The position numbers and the translations under genes are program-made. From Dryococelus australis (lineage: Eukaryota > Arthropoda > Insecta > Phasmatodea > Phasmatidae): 64,000 nucleotides of DNA. The notes below the pieces were generated by a model. It did not search any database, was not told the DNA's origin, and was given only the letters and a program-made list of their open reading frames with translations. Every line of letters starts with the position of its first letter. The first letter of the stretch is position 1. Shown one piece after another: positions 58,482 through 64,000 of this stretch. The stretch is from the NCBI GenBank assembly GCA_029891345.1, contig CM056994.1, positions 142,684,457-142,748,456 on the forward strand, read 5' to 3'.

Positions 58482-58552
<71 letters not shown>
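58361..58552. repeat. (AT)n tract with embedded direct and inverted 20-bp copies
   Basis: TCGATTTCCCTAATTGTATT occurs twice in direct orientation (58,421-58,440 and 58,466-58,485). It also occurs once inverted (58,361-58,380, AATACAATTAGGGAAATCGA), all separated by (AT)n. The long ORFs on both strands are Tyr-Ile artefacts. Confidence 0.95.
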
Positions 58553-58553
<1 letters not shown>

Positions 58554-58839
58554 GCAACTTCATTCGTACGGAGTGAAAATAATTAAAATAACAATATAAT
58601 TAAGAATTGTTACTCTTGTAAATTCATTATAAAATAAAGTGTAGACCATTAATGCAAATTATTTATTAAAGGATATATTCAACTGTAAGAGTTTTGACAG
58701 TAGATAACGTGTAATTGCATATTGTGCAGGAGCATTTCACTGATGTGTGTTAAGGCGTTGAAGTAGTAGTGAAACATGATAGGTTGTGGTAGCACAGACG
58801 AGCAAAAGCAAGACGCCCATTATCAAATAGTCAAAATGG
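58553..58839. other. Gap between (AT)n tract and retroelement, with G13 run
   Basis: Holds a 13-base G run at 58,843-58,855 on its right edge. No LTR could be delimited. The coding strand of the retroelement has C, not purines, at this run, so it is not a polypurine tract. Confidence 0.4.
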
Positions 58840-60485
58840 TGAGGGGGGGGGGGGGTCCTGTATGGAAAACAATTTCGGTGACTTGAACTTACCACCTGTA
58901 GTGACGGGACCTAGGTCTTGAATAACAGGAAACTCTGTGTGGTTGATGTGCCAGTATGTGTTGAGGGCTGCCGATATATTATAGAAATGGATTCCTTCTT
59001 GGAGTGAGAGTTGGGGTAAGTGAAATGATTGCACGGGTATGACGGTTTGATGAAGGTGGATGTGGGGGCACGCACATCGCATAGATGAGTGGCTTGAACA
59101 AGTACATTAGTGGGTGTGGCGAACTTGCAAACCACATAGTACATGCAATTTTATAGCCCCTTATTTGGGTGTGGGGATTAGTTTACACATAGAACCATTG
59201 TATTTGTAGGGAGGTTGGTCAACACATATTGATGGGGAAAAATATTTAGTGTTAGAAAAAGAAATGGCATGAGTGCAGTGATGTTTGCAGGAGGCAAATA
59301 ATGACACGACATCTTACAATAATATGGCGGATTTGACACATCTTGCATTTTTACAAGTGAGGGATTCGGGAGGGATGAGTATAACATCCTGCAATGGGTG
59401 TGATGAGGGGGAGATTGCCTCGACAGTGTCTGTCGTGAGGTCAATCGCAATGGTGGGGGACAGTGTTTGCAATGAAAAATAATTGCTTGTGAAATTGGTA
59501 GGGGACTGATTTTATATTGTTGATTTTCTATCTGGCATTAACACTGACAACTGGCACTTGTAACTTAACAACTAATTGTTGTTGTGAAAAAGAGCATTCA
59601 GCAAGTTCAAGGGAATAGTACCTAAAGAGTTCTTTAATTCCGATACTCAGTGTCAAATTGAGTTTTAAGAGTTGGACGTTTAAGCTATGCAAGTCGCTGG
59701 TCAGTTGGAACTTGTTTACTACGTTAAGGGGGAGCTTATGTAACTGGCATGACTGGATGAAGGACTCAATGGAATGCGAAATAATTAAGTTATTAATGAG
59801 TTTCAAAACACTCGTGATTAGCAAGTTGAATTGTGTTTCAAGAATGTTAAAATTACTCATTGCAATTCGTTGAGATTTGGAGACAGTAGTAATTTCATTG
59901 ATCACCTTGGCCAAATAATTAATCTTATTCTCAACCTTGTGTTTGATGTCTGTGATATCCTTGAATGTGACATTGAGAGCGTTGTTGGTGTGGTGTATAT
60001 TACTAGTGATGTCCAGGATTCGATGGTAAAGACCGGAGTCGTTTTCAAGGAGGGCGTGTAAATGTTTGTTGGTGAGGAAATTACAGCACCAAATTCCAAT
60101 GATGTCAATGACATGTATTCTGTATTTGTTTCTGAAGCACGTGCTGACGTCATTGTGGTATTCTCGGAGATCTCTGATCTAATATCACATGCCAGTAATT
60201 ATAGAGTATCTTTCCGTTGACACAAGTTGTAGAATTGCGGTCGGCACATGCGACATGGAAATACTAGTCAATATCTTTGGGCATGGAATGTAATTACATT
60301 TGAATATACCAGATTAAGGGAATACTGTGTTCGTAGATCGCGTCGGGCTCTGCTGACGTGTAGTACAATCCGGCATGAGTCCAGAAGGTCGCTGGCATTG
60401 AGTGAATAGCTGCAAAAATTAAACAAAACACTAGCAAGGCCGCGCAGGTGGCATGGGCAGAGTGGGCTGGGAGCCCTCCCAACAC
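58840..60485 (-). pseudogene. Retroelement env (insect F-type fusion-protein-like) pseudogene
   Basis: The frame 60,485-60,294 has a hydrophobic signal-peptide-like segment (CAALLVFCLIFAAIH), then a short mature start rich in aromatic residues. After frameshifts, a long open frame (about 60,150-59,528) contains VENKINYLAKVINEITTVSK and a helical, Asn/Leu-rich middle without cysteines, typical of the heptad-repeat region of gypsy/baculovirus-F-like envelope proteins. Farther left, fragments near 59,080-58,840 (including FYNISAALNTYW) may be the membrane-proximal part, but no clear transmembrane anchor is seen. Gene position just after integrase fits. It is broken by several stops and frameshifts and probably truncated at its C-terminus. 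Confidence 0.65.
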
Positions 60486-60947
60486 TTGCCTGTGGAGCTG
60501 TCATTGACTCATGTCGCCTTGGTAACGACTGGTGCATTCTCAGAATGACTCCGTGTCTGTGCACCACCACCAACCTTGGTGGGTGACGAAGAGAGCACAT
60601 CAGAGCCTCTGTGCGGGCGGCGGGAGGCAAGAAATGCAGTTGGCACCCCTGTATCCCCACTACAAGGCCTGCAGTTGTGCGGCAGTAGCTTGTGGGAGTG
60701 ACGGGTGACTGGTATGCGGTGCGAAACCCACGCTGCGGCTGCTGTCTGTCGCATGTTGCACTTGCTGAGTCGAAGCGCTGTCAGCATGGTCCAGTTGCAG
60801 CACGAACAGCTTCCTGGCAGCGATGTACACAGTAGTCATAGTTTAGCATGGGACATCAGATAGGGAGCAATATATATTGTAACACATTTTAAGACACAAA
60901 TACTATGCATAGAACACATTACTCAGATTCGACTTAACAACACTATA

Positions 60948-62223
60948 TTAGTGTGTATACGTCAGTTTGGTGTGTCGCATACACACAGTGTCATACTTTG
61001 GGATGCCTGTTTTGTTAATTTGAATACGAATAGTCCATTCACCTAGAATGTCAGCGACCCAATAGGGGCCATGGTAGCAGTATGTAAGCGCCTTCTGCCT
61101 ACCTATGTTGCAAACCCACATATAATTATTGATGCGTAAAGTGTTCTTTCTATGGGAATGGTCAAATTGAGTTTTTGAAGGCATTGTGCCTGAAGCAAAT
61201 TAATTTTAGCCATTTCACAGGCTTTGAAGAGCTTTTGACATCAATCATGGCCCCGTTGTGAATACTGGCTGGCGACAACTTGAACTGGAAGAACAGCTTC
61301 TACCCGTGGAGAAAATAAAAGGGGGTAAATTTTGTTGTGGAATTAATGCTAGTATTGTAATTAAACTAAATAAATTCTACATAGAGGTAGGTTTGATCAG
61401 CATTAGCACAATCAGTAGGTTGTTCCCCAATGATATGATTCGAGGCTTCTACAAGGCCATTGCATCGAGGGTTGCAGGCGGTAGTAGTGAGTTTCTTTAC
61501 TGCTAAGGATTTCAAGGGGGTAGTAATTTGCTCATTTTCAAAGCTTGTGCACCTATCGTTAAAATTTGCTCTGGACAACCAAACTGTACACTACTTGTTT
61601 AATAAATTCCGCACAAGTGGTGACATCAATGTAAGGAACTGCCTTTACAACAACAAAGCGAGTAGCATACTCGGTCATAACTATAATACATTTGTTTTTA
61701 CGAATTGTGGTAGTGAGGGGTCCTTTTGCATCTAATGCCCAAGTCTTTAAAAGTGGCTGGGGTAGAATATAAGTTAATTGGCCCATTGATTTGGAAATAA
61801 TAGCTTTGGTTTTTTGGCAAACAAGACCAGACTTTACATATTTTTTAAGATCAGTCTTTATGGGGTCACAATAATAGGACTGCTTAATTTTTTCCAAAGT
61901 TTTAAGAGTGTCTAAATGCCCACCACCAAATATCGCATCATGATGAGCTTGTTTAATCTCATTAATAAAAACCTGGGGAACAAGAGATAATTTAGAAGGG
62001 CTTTGAGGGGTGATGACCTTTAAGAATATTTCGCCATCGGCAGCTAGTTCATATAGAGGGCTTAATCTATGGTATTTGTTGTCAGATTGGTCTGGATTTA
62101 ATAAGGCTAATATTAGTTTGTGAATGTGGGGGTCACAGTCGTATTTGCCTACAAAGGGTGATGTGGTAACATGGCAGGAAATAAATAAAAATGGAATCGT
62201 CATCGATTTTGATATATCCCTGT
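60948..62223 (-). pseudogene. Retroelement integrase pseudogene
   Basis: The frame 62,227-61,559 holds the H2C2 zinc finger (HHDAIFGGGHLDTLKTL ... KKYVKSGLVCQKTK), with the first of the two cysteines replaced by glycine. It also has the start of the core, WALDAKGPLTT, with the first catalytic aspartate. After a frameshift, 61,578-61,366 has NFNDRCTSF (second aspartate) and NGLVEASNHIIGE (catalytic glutamate). A decayed stretch with FTPFYFLHG follows, then 61,184-60,948 with HGPYWVADILG.WTIRI, a GPY/F-type C-terminal module. All three catalytic residues are present but on different frames. It inserts element cDNA into the host genome in live relatives. Confidence 0.8.
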
Positions 62224-62640
62224 TCATGTATAGACAAGTAGAAAATATATTTTATCAGAAATGAGAAGAATAAGAGTTTTACACTTAAGTACAGGATCAA
62301 TGCATGTTGTTTCGAGTACTGGGGTATGCTTTTGCTTAACTATTTTAATATTTACTTTATAGAGGGCTGTGATTATATTACAGATTATGTGCATAGGAAA
62401 AATGTCCTCGTTTGATATTGCCGTGACGATTCCATCTTTAGCATTTGTGTCTTCGCCCGATATAAAATTATACTTAACATCTTCCCAGTGACTTTTGATA
62501 TATTTAGCAACAAAATCCTTAATCTCGTATGCCTTATTAGAGTATTGTAGAATGGCTTCTACAAATTCCTTGTAGAGTGATGTGAATGTCATGTGTTGTT
62601 TGACTGGGTATTGGGTATTGTTGATAGTGACAGTCTGTGT
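62224..62640 (-). pseudogene. Extra domain between RNase H and integrase, possibly OTU-like
   Basis: An open frame of 122 codons (62,592-62,224), plus about 15 codons upstream, lies where gypsy elements normally have only a short linker. It reads SLYKEFVEAILQYSNKAYEI, FVAKYIKSHWEDVKYNF and then HIICNIITALYKVNIKIV. The spacing of a first helix, a 'YI..nW..v' segment and an I..~A.~Y.V.I.I segment recalls OTU-family cysteine proteases. The N-terminal D..CLF block with the catalytic cysteine is not seen here. No other named domain fits. Being the longest undisturbed pol frame besides the integrase, it is worth a profile search. Confidence in the OTU reading is low. Confidence 0.3.
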
Positions 62641-62669
62641 AGTTACTTGTGGAACAGTGGGAATCCTAC

Positions 62670-63054
62670 TTAATGAATCTGGGAGATGTTGAATTTGGCC
62701 TTAACGATATGTGCTTCAAAATAGAATTCACTGAGTGCTATTACCATTTTCTGGATACATACATTGTGTTCTGCCATGGAAGCATCGCATACTAGCATGA
62801 TATGTTTCGATAGTGAACCTTCCTGCATATAAATATTGGCGGAAATAATTACATAAGTATCTAATCTCACCAAGTTCTCGTTCGGTGGTATTTCAACACG
62901 ATTCCTGGACTGGCAGTTTCTTTGACTCAAATGTAATGATATATCGTTGTTTGAAGTGTGGGTCTACTTGTAGCTATAACATAATTGCTGGCATTGCAGG
63001 CTAAAATGATGTTTTGGTTCTCATAGAACTTTTGTAACACTTGGAGCTTGAAAA
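62670..63054 (-). pseudogene. Retroelement RNase H, degraded
   Basis: LACNASNYVI near 63,000 stands where DAS..G is expected, so the first catalytic aspartate reads N. The frame 62,930-62,670 contains VIALSEFYFEAHIVKAKFNI, the usual C-terminal L.EF.....~.GK.N segment that links RNase H to the downstream part of pol. Confidence 0.5.
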
Positions 63055-63600
63055 TGGCTCTCTTCAAATTCATGAAGGATTGGTGGTGGTTCTCATTCCA
63101 CTCAAAGCATATATTATGTTTAGCTAGGTCAATTTGAAAGTACTGGGGGAGGTAGAGAGGCCCATATGCATTCTTTTGAATTAATTTTAACCTATACCTT
63201 CAATTGTGATGGCCAATTTAAAGCTATCTTGTTGTCTGACAGAGATGCTATAAAAACCAGAGAATAGATTCAAATTAGTTATTTAGCAGAAATTTTGGAG
63301 GGCGTTCAGGATGTCCTCTGTTCTCTGCAATGGGTACGGAACCCTAATGAGATATTGATTTAACTTACTAAAATATGGTAAAAACCTAAGAACTCCCACT
63401 CTTCATTCGAATTACCAGACTAGGGGCAGAATAGGATGAGTCTGCCTCTTGGATAATCCTCTCATCAACCATGTTTTTCATTTGCTTCAAAAGATCATTG
63501 TGCACCTTGGACTAATTCTGTAAGGGTATGCTGCTATGGGCTTGTCAGTAGTTAGGTCCAGTTTAATTTCAAAACTTTTTGCCTTGGTTAGCTCTAAAAT
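63055..63600 (-). pseudogene. Retroelement reverse transcriptase, catalytic block missing
   Basis: Fragments in order: LKQMKNMVDERIIQEADSSY then SAPSLVIRMKSG (about 63,490-63,400, the fingers region before the palm), NLFSGFYSI (about 63,280, normally DL..GF..I) and MHMGLSTSPSTFKL (about 63,160-63,125, motif B). Directly after motif B the sequence continues as NIICFEWNENHHQSFMNLK (about 63,115-63,060), which belongs to the connection region before RNase H. The YxDD catalytic box and the thumb region are therefore absent. Frames change repeatedly and no ORF above 60 codons covers it. Confidence 0.65.
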
Positions 63601-63839
63601 TGAATTAGCCAATCAGTCGCTGTATTTATATATAATGTCCACAATTACTTGTGTTTGAGCAGCCAAAAATTTGCCTTTAATGTGAGGTTGTTGTAGTGAT
63701 TCACCTTCAAAAGTGTCAATAATATTGCAACAATGTTCGAGGGATAGGAAATTTTCAAACTGTGAGGTGTCAGAGACAAATGGTGTTTCTGTTATTTTCT
63801 TTTCATTATGGGAGTTGATGAATAAAATGTTGTATATAA

Positions 63840-64000
63840 AACAGGTATAACATCGTATTGCCTAATGAAGTCGATACCTAGGAGGTCTTGTTTGATGTTG
63901 TCAACGACTAAATACTTTGGAAGTAAGTATTGCCTGGATATTTAAATTAATGACGGTTTCAAATTTAGGATGTATTAATATAGAGGTTGTGGCAAATAAA
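63840..64000 (-). pseudogene. End of retroelement protease and start of pol linker
   Basis: DLLGIDFIRQYDV at about 63,890-63,850 is the C-terminal flap/helix motif of retropepsins (usually ILG.DFL). The active-site D(S/T)G would lie at or beyond the window edge. Confidence 0.6.

Larger units (their letters stand above)
58840..64000 (-). mobile_element. Ty3/gypsy-type endogenous retrovirus with env, decayed, 3' part
   Basis: Read on the minus strand from 64,000 leftward, remnants follow in canonical order: end of protease, RT, RNase H, an extra domain, integrase zinc finger, integrase core, integrase C-terminus, then env. The gag end lies beyond the right edge. An env after a Ty3/gypsy-type pol (RT before integrase) is the structure of insect errantivirus-like endogenous retroviruses. 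Stops, frameshifts, and loss of the RT catalytic block show it cannot replicate. No LTR was identified at the left end, where an (AT)n tract begins, so the 3' LTR may be deleted. Confidence 0.8.

Noticed and set aside
58288-58599. Tyr/Ile-rich ORFs on both strands
   Set aside because: Direct translation of the (AT)n tract with embedded 20-mers.
58843-58855. G13 run as a retroviral polypurine tract
   Set aside because: The retroelement is coded on the minus strand, where this run is C, so it has the wrong polarity.

Overview
This is a 64-kb window of AT-rich eukaryotic nuclear DNA, most likely from an insect with a large, repeat-rich genome (the species cannot be named). The evidence is the mobile-element fauna: a Tc1-like transposon with an insect-type DD34E transposase, a Transib-type element, a Maverick/Polinton, an env-bearing Ty3/gypsy element, tRNA-derived SINEs, TA-flanked MITEs, long (AT)n runs, and no long intact ORF. 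I find no convincing intact host gene, tRNA, rRNA or CRISPR. Almost every protein-like stretch is a decayed copy of a mobile element, broken by stops and frameshifts.

Layout. 1-4.6 kb: unassigned AT-rich DNA. 4.61-6.93 kb: Transib-like element with a perfect 5-bp target duplication and RAG-signal-like ends. 7.2-8.56 kb: inverted block of a ~290-bp repeat. 10.5-14.5 kb: repeats rich in TGACCTTGA, including a ~117-bp tandem array split by a ~420-bp MITE. 18.96-20.29 kb: Tc1-like pseudotransposon. 21.77-22.65 kb: TA-flanked MITE. 23.9-33.06 kb: three direct copies of a composite repeat (runs of ~290-bp monomers ending in a ~350-bp tail), hit by SINEs and containing a 120-bp palindrome. 34.47-34.99 kb: three near-identical 173-bp GC-rich units. 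36.7-40.6 kb: pyrimidine-rich and strand-asymmetric repeats. 43.4-44.1 kb: zinc-finger pseudogene (minus). 44.9-47.5 kb: pseudogene of a widespread, multicopy, uncharacterised animal protein family (plus). 47.9-52.86 kb: decayed Maverick/Polinton. 52.9-58.8 kb: (TA)n, a third SINE and unassigned DNA. 58.84-64.0 kb: the 3' part of a gypsy-type endogenous retrovirus on the minus strand, running off the right edge.

How the genes fit together. In the Polinton, integrase, a conserved Polinton ORF, a coiled-coil ORF and a packaging-type ATPase lie on the minus strand. A PLA2-like protein, a pVI-like protein, an adenain-like protease and a minor-capsid-like protein lie on the plus strand. That is the integration, packaging and maturation set of a virus-like transposon. 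No DNA polymerase B core or double-jelly-roll capsid gene is visible. In the retroelement the order is protease end - RT - RNase H - extra domain - integrase - env. Both elements have lost catalytic residues or blocks and look dead.
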